From Megaleporinus macrocephalus (taxonomy: Eukaryota > Chordata > Actinopteri > Characiformes > Anostomidae): a DNA stretch of 64,000 nucleotides. Below the pieces are notes generated by a model, which was given only the letters and a program-made list of their open reading frames with translations, was not told the DNA's origin and searched no databases. A program made the translations under genes and the position numbers. The stretch spans positions 9,804,253 to 9,868,252 of the forward strand of contig CM038726.1 in assembly GCA_021613375.1 (NCBI GenBank). Reading direction: 5' to 3'. The first letter of the stretch is position 1; each line of letters begins with the position of its first letter. Below are positions 10,565-21,800 of this stretch, in pieces.

Positions 10565-11217
10565 ATCTTTTTGCATTTATTGCAGATGGACTTAATTGCT
10601 GGACATCTTTCCTGTTGTTTAAGTTTTATTTTCCCGCATCTCCCGCATTTAGGTTGCATTTCTTCACTGTTCCTAGGTTTTCCAAACCCCTGCTTGAATT
10701 TCCCGCTGAATGCAGGTTTACCTCTTACCACAAGCCTCCCCCTGCTGGTGAACGTCTGAATAGTTTGGGCTAACGTGAGATCCGCCATTAGCTGCAGTTT
10801 CTGTGATAAGTCCTTGTCGAGTATGCCCACTACAATGCGGTCGCGAATGTGTTTTTCTTTGTTAACCCCGAACTCACAATGCTCAGATAGTTCAAAAAGG
10901 GCTCTTATGAAGCATTCTGCCTTTTCACCGGGCCGCTATGCTCTTTGATAAAACACGGCTCGCTCGTGAATCACATTGCGTTTGGGATAGAAATATTAGT
11001 CATATTTCCCTAACACGACATCAAATTTCTTTTCATCCCCTTCTGCTTCGAATGTGAACAACTTGAAGATATTTTCAGCTTCATTTCCCATGGCATACAT
11101 CAGCGAACTGACCTGCACCTCGCCGTCCTCATTGTGAAATCTCTGTCTCCAAGCGCGCTGCCGAAAAGGCTCCTGGCGGATGGCAAGCCTCGAACCAACA
11201 AAGTTCGCTGCATCCAT
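10565..11217 (-). pseudogene. gag: Ty3/Gypsy gag (second element), interrupted
   Basis: On the minus strand the frame starts MDAANFVGSRLAIRQEPFR at 11217 and continues through KLFTFEAEGDEKKFDVVLGKYD. After a stop it resumes with IRDRIVVGILDKDLSQKLQL and ends in a nucleocapsid zinc-knuckle pair, CGRCGKI and CNKCKKI. The second knuckle is cut off at about 10565 by the TIR element. In-frame stops near 10995 and 10945 show decay. The LTR directly upstream (11234-11617) belongs to the same element. Confidence 0.8.
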
Positions 11218-11233
11218 GTTGGGTGGTTCTTTA

Positions 11234-11617
11234 TGTCACGGGGGATGCGAGGAGCAGACAAGACGAAGGGTTTGGCCGCACACGCAAGCTTAAACAACAG
11301 AGTACTTTAATGAAATCATAACATAACAAGTACACAAACACGATGGAAAACCAAACAGACAAAAAACTGGAAAACCTGAAAACACGTCCATCACAAAGTT
11401 TACTAGCTTCACAAAAAGAACGACAGGGGAGAGGGCCAGACAGGAAGACCAAAAACATATGATAACAAGAGGGACACAGCTGACAGAACTAATTACAAAC
11501 GAGACACAGGTGAGGGAGGCGAAGCACATGACAAAAACAAAAAGATCCACATCGCTAACACAATGGAATGACAAGACGTAAACAGATAAGCAAGGACAGG
11601 CAGGGCAGGGCGTGACA
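11234..11617 (-). mobile_element. Gypsy 5' LTR (minus strand)
   Basis: This 384-base block has TGTCACG...CGTGACA ends and lies immediately before the gag start codon on the minus strand, with only a 16-base leader between LTR and gag start. On the minus strand it begins TGTCACGCCCTGCCCTGCC, a start seen in many fish Gypsy LTRs. The 3' part of the element is lost beyond the TIR insertion. Confidence 0.72.
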
Positions 11618-11922
11618 GTAACATTATAAAATTTATTGTTTATTACTTATTCTGAAATCTTGCCCTCTTTTATTGTTTTATCTTTTTGACCTTTGGACCT
11701 CCACAAATGTTGCACCTTGGCCCCCAAGAAGTTTTATGTGCTACTACATCAACTTAAACTTTAAGGTACGACAGAACTTTCTGCTTATCAGTTTGTTGAC
11801 ATTATTTGTAGTTTTGTTTTATGGTTTGTATTGCTGTCTGAATATTGTCTTTTGTGAATTTATCATTTTCTATATGATTCACTGCTGGAAAAAATTGCTT
11901 TTATTAAGAAAAATTATTTAGA

Positions 11923-12138
11923 AGTAGCGACTGGAATGCAGGTAAAAGTGAAAGTAGCTGCTGCTTCTTCTGCTCTGGACGCTAAAACGGAGAGTGGTGT
12001 GTGAGATTAGTGTAAAGTTTAAACTCGCTCTTATTATTCTGATCTGCTGTTATAAGATAAAAAGCTGTTATGAACTGATTTAAAATGTGGACATATTTCA
12101 CCTGAAACAGCGATATGACTGTATGAAGAAAAGCAAAG
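11923..12138 (+). promoter_or_regulatory. Candidate untranslated first exon/promoter of gene A
   Basis: This sequence, together with about 50 more bases to 12188, is repeated at 32865-33121 about 12.5 kb upstream of gene B's coding start. It ends in a consensus donor, AAGCAAAG|GTAAGA, at 12138/12139. The acceptor of the next exon is at 17034/17035. It contains short upstream ATGs (ATGACTGTATGA) but no long frame. The inference that it is the gene's leader exon rests on its being kept upstream of both duplicates and on the donor; no transcript evidence is available. Confidence 0.45.
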
Positions 12139-12379
12139 GTAAGAGCAGTTAGCATCATGCTAATCCTCATAAACACCACTGTAAACATCAGACTGTAATT
12201 AAAAACACACATAAACAACATTAGGATTTATATAGTTATGATTATCAACCATTTCTGTTTGTGTCACAAATTCTTTAAAATTCATACTGATTCTCTCTTC
12301 CCTTGCACTGTCTCTCTCTCTCTCTCTCTCTGTCTTACTGTCGGATCGTGGTGGGCTCAAGTGCGAGTGGTGCAAAATT

Positions 12380-12386
12380 TTTCCAG

Positions 12387-12418
<32 letters not shown>

Positions 12419-12572
12419 GTGTAGTTGTGTAGTGAGCAAGTTGGTGTGTAAGATATAGCTGTGTAGTGAGTGTGTGTGTGTGTAAGGTGTGGCTGTGTAG
12501 TAAGCGAGTGTTTAAGGTATAGTTGTGTAGTGAGTGTGTGTAGCTATGGAGTGTGTGTGAGAAATGTAACTG

Positions 12573-12609
<37 letters not shown>

Positions 12610-13374
12610 CTGTAGTTGTGTAGTGAGTGTGTCTGAGGTGTAGCTGTATATTGAACAAGTGTGTGTGAAGTGTAGCTGTCAAATGAGTAAGTGCCTGTGT
12701 GTGAGGTGTAGCTGTAGTGTGTGTGTGTGTGTGTGTGTAAGGTGCAGTGTAGTGTGTAGTGAGCAAATGTGTGTGTGAGTGAGACAGTGTGAATGTGTGT
12801 GTGTGTGAGGTGTAGCTGTATAGTGTGTAGGTTTGTGTGTGAGGTGTAGCAGTATAGTGTGTGTGTGAGGTGTAGCTGTATAGTGTGTGAGTGTGTGTGC
12901 GAAATGTAGCAGTAAAGTGTGTGAGTGTATGTGTGAGGTGTAGATGTATAGTGTGTGGGAGTGTGTGTGTGAGAGGTGTAGCTGTATAGTGTGTGTGTGT
13001 GAGGTGTAGCTGTATAATGTGTGTGTGTGTGAGGTGTAGCTGTATAGTGTGTGAGTGTGTTTCTGAGGTGTAGCTATATAGTGTGTGTGTGTGTGTGTGT
13101 GTGTGAGGTGTAGCTGTATAGTGTGAGTGTGTGTGTGTGAGGTGTAGCTGTATAGTGTGAGGGAGTGTTTGTGTGTGTGTGAGGTATAAACTGTTTAGTG
13201 TGAGGGAATGTGTGTGTGTGAGGTGTAGCTATATAGTGTGTGTCTGAGGTGTAGTAGTATAGTGTGTGTGTGAGAAGTGTAGCTGTATATTGCGTAAGTG
13301 TGTGTGAAGTGTAGCTGCATAGTGTGTGAGTGTGTGTGTGAGGTGTAAGCTATTTAGTGTGAGGTGTAGCTGTA

Positions 13375-13428
<54 letters not shown>

Positions 13429-13769
13429 TAGCTGTATAGTGTGTGAGTGTGTGTGTGAGGTGTAGCTGTATAGTGTTTGTGTGTGTGTGTGTGTGTGTCT
13501 GAGGTGTAGCTGTATAGTGTGAGTGTGTGTGTGTGTGAGGTGTAGCTGTATAGTATTTGAGTGTTTGTGAGGTGTAGCTGTATAGTGTGTGTGTGTGAGG
13601 TGTGGCTGTATAGTGTGGGAGTGTGTGTGTGTGTGAGGTGTAGCTGTATAGTATTTTAGTGTTTGTGATGTGTAACTGTATAGTGTGTGTGTGTGTGTGT
13701 GTGAGGTGTAGCTGTATAGTGTGTGAGTGTGTGTGTGTGTGAGGTGTAGCTGTATAGTGTGAGGGAGTA

Positions 13770-13811
<42 letters not shown>

Positions 13812-15165
13812 ATAAGCTGTTTAGTGTGAGGGAGTGTGTGTGTGTGAGGTGTAGCTGTATAGTGTGTGAGTGTTTGTGAGGTGTAGCTGTATAGTGTGTT
13901 AGTGTGTGTGTGTGTGTGTGAGATGTAGCTGTATAGTGTGTGTGTGTGTGTGAGGTGTAGCTGTATAATGTGTGTGTGTGTGAGGTGTAGTAGTATAGTG
14001 TGTGTGTGTGTGTGAGGTGTATCTGTATAGTGTGTGAGTGTGTGTGATGTGTAGCTGTATATTGTGTGTGTGTGTGTGTGAGGTGTAGCTGTATAGTGAG
14101 TGTGTGTGTGTGTGTGTGTGAGGTGTAGCTGTATAGTGTGTGTGTGTGTGTGTGTGTGTGTCTGAGGTGTAGCTGTATAGTGTGAGTGTGTGTGTGTGTG
14201 AGGTGTAGCTGTATAGTATTTGAGTGTTTGTGAGGTGTAGCTGTATAGTGTGTGTGTGAGGTGTGGCTGTATAGTGTGGGAGTGTGTGTGTGTGTGAGGT
14301 GTAGCTGTATAGTATTTTAGTGTTTGTGATGTGTAACTGTATAGTGTGTGTGTGTGTGTGTGTGTGTGAGGTGTAGCTGTATAGTGTGTGAGTGTGTGTG
14401 TGTGTGTGAGGTGTAGCTGTATAGTGTGTTAGTGTGTGTGTGTGTGTGTGTGTGTGTGAGATGTAGCTGTATAGTGTGTGTGTGTGAGGTGTAGCTGTAT
14501 AGTGTATGTGTGAGGTGTAGTAGTATAGTGTGTGTGTGTGTGTGAGGTGTATCTGTATAGTGTGTGAGTGTGTGTGATGTGTAGCTGTATAGTGTGTGTG
14601 TGTGTGTGTGAGAGAGGTGTAGCTGTATAGTGTGTGAGTTTGTTTGTGAGGTGTAGCTGTATATTGTGTGAGTATGTATGTGTGAAGTGTAGCTGCATAG
14701 TGTGTGAGTGTGTGTGTGAGGTGTAAGCTGTATAGTATTTGAGTGTTTGTGAGGTGTAGCTGTATAGTGTGTGTGTGTGTGTGTGTGAGGTGTAGCTGTA
14801 TAGTGTGTGAGTGTGTGTGTGTGAGGTGTAGCTGTATAGTGTGAGGGAGTGTTTATGTGAGTGTGTGTGAGGTATAAGCTGTTTAGTGTGAGGGAGTGTG
14901 TGTGTGTGAGGTGTAGCTGTATAGTGTGTTAGTGTGTGTGTGTGTGTGTGTGTGTGAGATGTAGCTGTATAGTGTGCGAGTGTGTGTGAGGTGTAGCTGT
15001 ATAGTGTGTGAGTGTGTGTGTGTGTAGCTGTATGGTGTGAGTGTTTGTGAGGTGTAGCTCTATAGTGTGTGTGTGTGTGAGGTGTAGCTGTATATTGTGT
15101 GTGTGTGAGGTGTAGCTGTATAGTGTGTGAGTGTGAGGTGTGGCTGCATAGTGTGTGTGTGTGTC
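12380..15165. repeat. 2.8-kb GT-rich minisatellite
   Basis: Around ninety imperfect units follow the pattern (TG)n-AGGTGTAGCTGTATAG, each about 25-40 bases with a variable GT run. Variants such as TATAAGCTGTTTAG and TATTTGAGTGTTTGTGAGG recur. Apparent open frames here (His-Thr repeats on the minus strand) are repeat translations, not genes. It lies in intron 1 of gene A. Confidence 0.95.
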
Positions 15166-15224
15166 TCTGTCTCTCTCTCCATCTCTATCTCTATCTCTAA
15201 TTCAAAGCCCATTAGTCCCAATCA

Positions 15225-15402
15225 TTTCTTTCTCTCTCTCACTAAAGTTGCTGTGTACAGGTGCTTCTTGTTTGATCAAGGTGAGGGGGGGTGAGTCCTC
15301 ATGTCATATTTGGCAGAGGGATTAGGCAGGGCTGCCCATTGTCTGGTCAGTTATATTTAAAGGCAGTGGAATCTCTTCTCTGTTTAATTAGGAAAACACA
15401 GG
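15225..15402 (+). mobile_element. L1/Tx1-type LINE reverse transcriptase fragment
   Basis: The plus strand reads FGRGIRQGCPLSGQLY, the conserved reverse transcriptase motif before the catalytic aspartates, then ESLLCLIRKT. It is cut off at about 15403 by a TIR element. The C-terminal part of a similar LINE lies at 16560-16920. Confidence 0.65.
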
Positions 15403-16010
15403 GTGTGTCTCAAAACCGAGTAAGCTGTCTAAGTAGGCTGTCTAGATAGGCAGCTGTTTAAGTAGGAGCATTCTGTCTAACATCTCTCCTCATAAAACAG
15501 ATCTAGTTAGAGACACGGCTTGTTTCCGCCCACTGCACGCGACCATGGTTTTAGCTAGGTGCTAAGCTACCGGCCGGCTATCCAAAACAATAGCCAGATT
15601 CTTAAAAATCCACTAGCATAAATGCTAATGGCTCGAGTATAAAACTGTAAAATGGGCAACAGCTCGTTACAAAGTTGCAAATAAAATACTTTTTAGTGTG
15701 CTTGTAAAACAGGAAACATTAAAACACCAGAGAAAATCGGAATAACTTACATTTGAAGATGACTTCTCCACTAGTTGCTCCGCTTTTGTCCGCCATGTTG
15801 GGAAAATTTCTGACTGCGTTGCATCATGGGATTGTCTTAGCGGCTGAGGAAGCGTTCGTTGCTTCCTTAAAATCAGGTCAAAATAAGGTGACTCAGTAGA
15901 CAGCATGTTTAGAGTATGTAAGAATTGGGACAGTCTACAGGTCGGGAGTGCATACTATGACGTAAAATGCTGCCTATGTAGGAGCTCAGTAGGTTTTAAG
16001 ATACACCCAC
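15403..16010. mobile_element. Non-autonomous TIR DNA element, hAT-like
   Basis: The left end, GGGTGTGTCTCAAAACC, and the right end, GGTTTTAAGATACACCC, are inverted copies with two mismatches. The roughly 0.6-kb interior has no transposase. The outermost bases, CAG and CTG, and the GGGTGTGTCTC motif suggest hAT, but I could not find an 8-base target duplication. Confidence 0.6.
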
Positions 16011-16104
16011 TGTCTGGTGTGCAGATTGAGATATGGACTGGTGAAGATGGTCAGCCTCAGGTTGGTGCGTCTAGCTTCTCAGGTGTTAAACCGGCTGAAG
16101 TCTG

Positions 16105-16552
16105 ACCTCTCTCCTTCTACAAACCAGATCTTTCACCTATAGAGAACATTTGGCGCATTATAAAGAGGAAAGTGCAACAAAGAAGGCCCAAGACGATTGA
16201 GCAGTTAGAGGCCTGTATTAGACATGAATGGGAGAGCATTCCTATTTCTAAACTTGAGAAACTGGTCTCCTCTGTCCCCAGACGTCTGTGGAGTGTTGTA
16301 AGAAGAAGGGGGGATGCTACAAAGTGGTAAAAATGGCCTTGTCCCAACTTTTTGGGGATTTGTTGACGCCATGAAATTTTGAAACAACATATTTTTCCCT
16401 TAAAATGATACATTCTCTCAGTTTAAACTTTTGATCTGTGATTTGTGTTCTATTCTGAATAAAATATTAGATGTTGGCACCTCCACATCATTGCAATCAG
16501 TTTTTACTCACAATTTGTTTAGTGTCCCAACTTTTTTGGAATCCGGTTTGTA
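16105..16552 (+). pseudogene. 3' part of a Tc1/mariner-like transposon with transposase C-terminus
   Basis: The frame reads DLSPIENIWRIIKRKVQQRR, the C-terminal region of Tc1 transposases including the third catalytic acidic residue (E in PIEN). It runs through RLWSVVRRRGDATKW to a stop at 16330. The end, TGTCCCAACTTTTTTGGAATCCGG, is a familiar Tc1-like terminal sequence in fish. The N-terminal half, the first two catalytic aspartates and the left end are missing. Confidence 0.8.
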
Positions 16553-16559
16553 TCTGTGA

Positions 16560-16920
16560 GTACCTGGATGTGACCCCTGTAGAACAGTGTAAAAGAGCTT
16601 GTTTTTCTCCTGAACTAGTGCTGGACTTGAACTGGGACGATTGGCAGGAGGGTCAGGTGATGCTCTTGTCCTTGAAAACCCTGACACTTGGACATGTTGG
16701 CACTCTTTCTAAGCAGTCCTTGTATCTTGCATGTACTATGGCTTCAAACATTCAGACTGACTTGCCCCCTAAAAGTAGCTGGTGCTCCTTATACAAAAGT
16801 CCCATTGAGAAGAGGATAGGTGACCTTGAGTGGAGGATTGTACATGGGATTTTAGCCACAAACCGGCAGGCGGGACTGATTGATCTACTTGTTCGGGAGG
16901 GTTGTCTCTTAACTTACTGA
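16560..16920 (+). mobile_element. L1/Tx1-type LINE ORF2 C-terminal fragment
   Basis: The open frame contains SPIEKRIGDLEWRIVHGILA, a segment found near the C-terminus of fish L1/Tx1-type ORF2 proteins. With the fragment at 15225-15402 it suggests one LINE relic split by later insertions. Confidence 0.6.
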
Positions 16921-16961
16921 ACTTGTTTAACTGAATGGTGTGAAAAAACATTATGTTTATG

Positions 16962-16962
<1 letters not shown>

Positions 16963-17030
<68 letters not shown>
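16963..17030 (+). repeat. (CT)n microsatellite acting as polypyrimidine tract of gene A exon 1
   Basis: About 68 bases of CT repeat are followed directly by CTGTAG|GACTGTG, a strong acceptor at 17034/17035. The same arrangement is present at 45511-45557 before gene B. Confidence 0.85.
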
Positions 17031-17033
<3 letters not shown>

Positions 17034-17077
17034 GGACTGTGTAAGTGAGAGTCTTTAGGAGGAGATAAAGAGATAAA

Positions 17078-18807
17078 ATGGCGACTGCAAGTAACAGTAA
17101 GTTAAACTTCCAGAAGCTACAAAAGGTTTTACTGTGAACATCATTAAATAATTTTCTATCAAAGATTTTATTTTTATTGTGGAGACACACGACCTACAGC
17201 TATTAATGTGTGTGTGTTTCTACACAGATCAGTTTCAACTCTCTGGACCGCGTGGTAGAGATGAACACTCTGTCTCTGTGGTCACTCTCTACTGTCACCT
17301 GTCTCCTGAAATCAGTGCTGTTACCATGGAGATCAGGTGGTTTAAGAAGACGGACTGTGTTTGTCTGTATAAGAACAGGCAGGTGACAGAGGGGAGGGGC
17401 TACGAGGGCAGAGTGAGTCTGATCACTCAGGAGCTGCAGAGAGGAAACGTTTCCTTACAGATCAGAGACTGCAGATGGTCAGACAGAGGAGATTATCTGT
17501 GTCAGGTCACCAATGGAGACACAACAGAGGAGTGTACTGTAAGAGTGCGGACAAGTAAGTATCCAGAGGTTCACTGTACATCATCATCATCAGTCAACAT
17601 CATCATCAGAACCGCATTGTGCATGAATGTGAACATCCAACATTTAACATCTAACATTGTCTCTTTCTGTTGTTTGAACAGATGTTCAGGTAAGTAAACT
17701 ATATTTCCTCCTCCTACTCCTCCAACAATGGAGTGATGCCATTGTTCTTATGTGATGATGTAATATTTGAGACGTTGATCAGGAAAGAGTTGCACTAATC
17801 TTACGTCGTCTGAAGGGAGGTTTGAGAGACATTCTTTTTATGCAATATGGACCAGAACCTTTACATGGGTGAACAAATTCCCCAGCTTTTTGGGATCGTG
17901 CCAGATTTTAGTGGACTGTCCCCATAAATGTACACACAGACCTCTTTTGAATTCCAAAATATTTCATGTAGATATGTATTATAGGCACTCAATCTTTTGT
18001 GGTAATTCTATCTCTAAACCGATAGACTTTACTAAAAGACTGTATTTCTAAGAAGTGATCTGCTCACTTTAATCTTCTCTCTGAGTTTCTTGGAGGAACA
18101 GGCTGGTAGTTTAGTGGATGGAGTAGAGTGTGAGTTGTGCTGTGTGTGTTTTGTGATTGGTTGTTTGGCTGAATGGTTAAGTTACTTGTCTCCTGTGTGA
18201 GAGAGTGAAGTTTAGTCAGCACAGAGAAGAACTTCTAGTGGTTTGAACTGGTAATGTAATGGTGTCTCTCTGGTGATATGTATAATGTGATGTTATGTGT
18301 TCTGTCATTGCAGCTCTAATGATGTGTACACATACACAAAGATATAAAAAGATTTTAAATTATACGTAAAATATGAAATACGACCTTCAGTCTGTATCAG
18401 ATACTCATAAAGAAAAGAAACTCTACAAACAGTGCAGTGTTTTCTACATTCACTGTGTTGTTAAATCTCCAGCTTTACTGATATTTACATCTAATAATTC
18501 ACTTATGATTCCATACATGAAACATTCACTTCATATTATTCTCTTCACAGGAGTTTTCTGAGACAGATGAACTGAGACGTGAGTATAAATCCGTGTGTAA
18601 TGTATGTATTTAGTTGTGTTGATTGTTGATGAAGAGTGTTTTGGTGTAAATACTGAATGTGTTTATCTGCACTGAGTGTTCAGAGTGTTCAGCTGAACAT
18701 CATCAGCAGAGAGAGTTACCAACACACGTCAGCACTGTATGTATCACTATAGTGTAGAACTCACAGCGGCCTGAGATACTGACACTACACTAATAACACT
18801 GTTACCT

Positions 18808-18860
<53 letters not shown>

Positions 18861-21800
18861 CTGATCTACACACTGATACTGACAGATTACAAGGTGAATT
18901 TCAGTTTTTCACTCTGATTGTCATTAATATTATTTTTTTACATGCACTTGAACAGCAGAGTCACGTTTAAACTCTACATTATCAGACATATAAACATGAT
19001 CTGAAAAGATTATTATAAAGTCTAACTGTTAATACAGTAGCAGCTAGAGTTCTTTGAAGATCTATATTCTACATGTTCTAATGTAGTCTTTTTCCTCCTG
19101 AGCTTCACTTATAAGATTTTAGTGCTTTTATGTATAAAACAGTCAGAATTAATGTTTACATTTCCAGCCTCTCTTCATCACTTACAATTAAACACACTGT
19201 TTGTGTTACTGCGTCTTTAAGACTGATATATGTAAATGACTTCTGATTGGTCTGTATTGTGTCTCATTAAAAACGCAGTCTGGGCTGAAACACTCTTTAT
19301 AACTTCAGTGTAAGTGGGCGGAGCTAAACTGCTGTAAGCTGAATAGACATATATGTTTAAATGTGGTGGTTAATGTGACATCACAATCACAGTGGACTCA
19401 GAACAGCCTGTATTTGCAGCTTAGTTTCAATATATGGACTGTACGTTTTGAAATTTTAAGAATGTTTCCAAACTACATCAAACTCTTTAATTTAAAAAAC
19501 AACTGAAGAAAAGTCATTTTTCCATATTACGTCCTTTTAAAACTTCTACACAACATCTTCCTGTATTACTGTATTTGTCTTATTATATATTTTCAAAATT
19601 GTAAAAGTTTTGTTTTCTCTCTAATCTGTTATAGGTGTCTGGGTTTATCAGGTGAGCACATTATTCTAAATAGACCACATTTCCTTAATAATCTGCTTTA
19701 ATATGATTTTAATAAATCTATGAATATAAACATGATTGTGTGTAAATGTGTTCAGAGTTTATTCTTTATAAAGTTTACATTAATTGAGCTTCTTTGATGT
19801 TGATTTCTCTTTCATGGTGTTGAGTTAATGTTATTATAGTGTTAATGCTGATCAGTGTTCTGTAAGTGATCATGATCCTCAGATGCTGCAGAGCTGGAAC
19901 TATTTTTAATTCCTCTTTCTGTGGTTCTGTGGATCTGTTACTCTCTTCCCATGAGGTCCTGATTGATGAATGATTTATTCTGAAAACTAAAAGTATAAGA
20001 TGTGAAATAGCTCTTATTCAGTTCTTAATAAAAAACTGTGTGTGAAGATCACAGCACAGTCTCTGTAGTGTATGTGTGAACTCTAAACAAATAATGAACA
20101 TAATGCTGATTAAACACGACTTTAAAAGATGCTTTTTTTCAAACACAATATCAGTTTAAATCAGTTCAACTCATCAGAGTCTCTACTGTTATTAATATCA
20201 GCTCTCAGTGATTCATACTGACACACCAACAGTGATTTAAACAGAGAAACACTTACTGATAATATAACATACAGAATGACGTCATACATGAAATCTTCAC
20301 TCTGTTTTATTAACTTTTACAGAGTAGAAGAAAATGGACAGAAGAGGAAAGACTGAAAATGGAGGAATCTGTTCTGCTGACCGGTGAGGATTTTTGTAAA
20401 CCTGTGTGTTTTATGGTGATGTTGATATGATAAGACTGTTTGTGAATTTAATTGACAAATAAATGAGATTCTATATCAAAATATTATTGAAGCGATACAT
20501 TTGTATCAAAGCGAAATTATACTTTTCAGTTTGTGATCTGACAAATTTTGAGAAGAGATTCATTTTATTGTTTTTTCTCTCTTCTACTTATTAACACCTC
20601 ACAATTTTAGTAGTGAGGACCCCTTAGTAAGTTTGGACCCCTCGTCTGAATATTAACACACTCTCTACAGAGGATGATTTAATGCACAATCATTGTTTAT
20701 TAAAGTTAAAATATTTGATTTTACTGTGTTTTATTTTAAATGAATAGAACTTAAACTTTTTTTATGCAACTTCAAATTAATTTTTTAGGCAAGTTTATTA
20801 TAGCACATTTTATAGACAAAGGCAATTTAGTGGTCTGGAAATGAATAAAAGCAAAATGAAAATCAGAAGAAGAAATAAAAAATGTAACAATGAAAAAGAG
20901 AAAAAATAAAATCATTACTTAATATTAATGCCAATCCAATGACATCCTGAAATCTAATACCTCAGAAATACAATTGCAGAAACAGTTACACATTTAAAGT
21001 GCTAAAAATACTGACAGAATATAAAATAATTAATGAATATAAGTAACAGAATTAAAAGGTTAACAGAAAATGTTTCTGGGATTAGTTAACATCTAATAAA
21101 AGAAGAAAAGCAATTAGTTGTATTTATCATTTAGTTTTTTAATCCTACATCTCTTCAGTTACCCACTTACACCATGTTTACACAGCCTGCACTCAAAATT
21201 CAGTCTATACACATTCAGTCCACAGTTCATCAGCGTTCATCCCAAATATTTTATAATCCAAAAAAGTCCAGTTCCTAGTCCATTAATAAAGAAGGACATG
21301 CTCACTTTGAATTTCCAAAAAAGCTGATATGTGACCTGTACAGAACTACACACTTCCTCAAACAAAGGTCTAAAGAGGAAGAAAGACGAGAGTCCAGCAC
21401 ACAAGCTACTCAGTCTTTTCAGTCCACCAGCACTCTCTATTCTTTCCCGTCCATGTTCATCTTCTGAAGATAAATACACTCACCCTAAACAACACTGCCC
21501 CCTGGTGACCAGGTAGTCCATTACTACTGTGACTGTGAAGCTGCACTCGTCACTAAAGCACAGAGTTAAAAAAAAAAAACACAAGAAGGTAAATCTGTAA
21601 AGTAGCCTAATGATGTTCTAGTTTTTGTGGAGTTGTTTCAGATATGAAGAACTGGACGGTGGTCTCTGTGACGTGTGGTATTTGGGAGTTGAGAAAACTG
21701 AGCTGTGAGTTCAGAGTTTGATACAGTGTGTTTGAGATGGTCATTTGAGTTTATCTGGACATTCAGTGGATCTTCAGTGAGTTGGGTCTGAAGGGTCTTT

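Noticed and set aside
12512..14698. His-Thr-Tyr repeat frames on the minus strand of the minisatellite
   Set aside because: Pure translation of a GT-rich tandem repeat, without a start context or conserved ends.
17179..17240. An upstream in-frame start for the Ig exon inside intron 1 (MCVCFYT...), which might supply a signal peptide
   Set aside because: The stretch before the acceptor is short and not strongly hydrophobic, contains the splice acceptor itself, and the exon 1 ATG with its donor is conserved in both genes.
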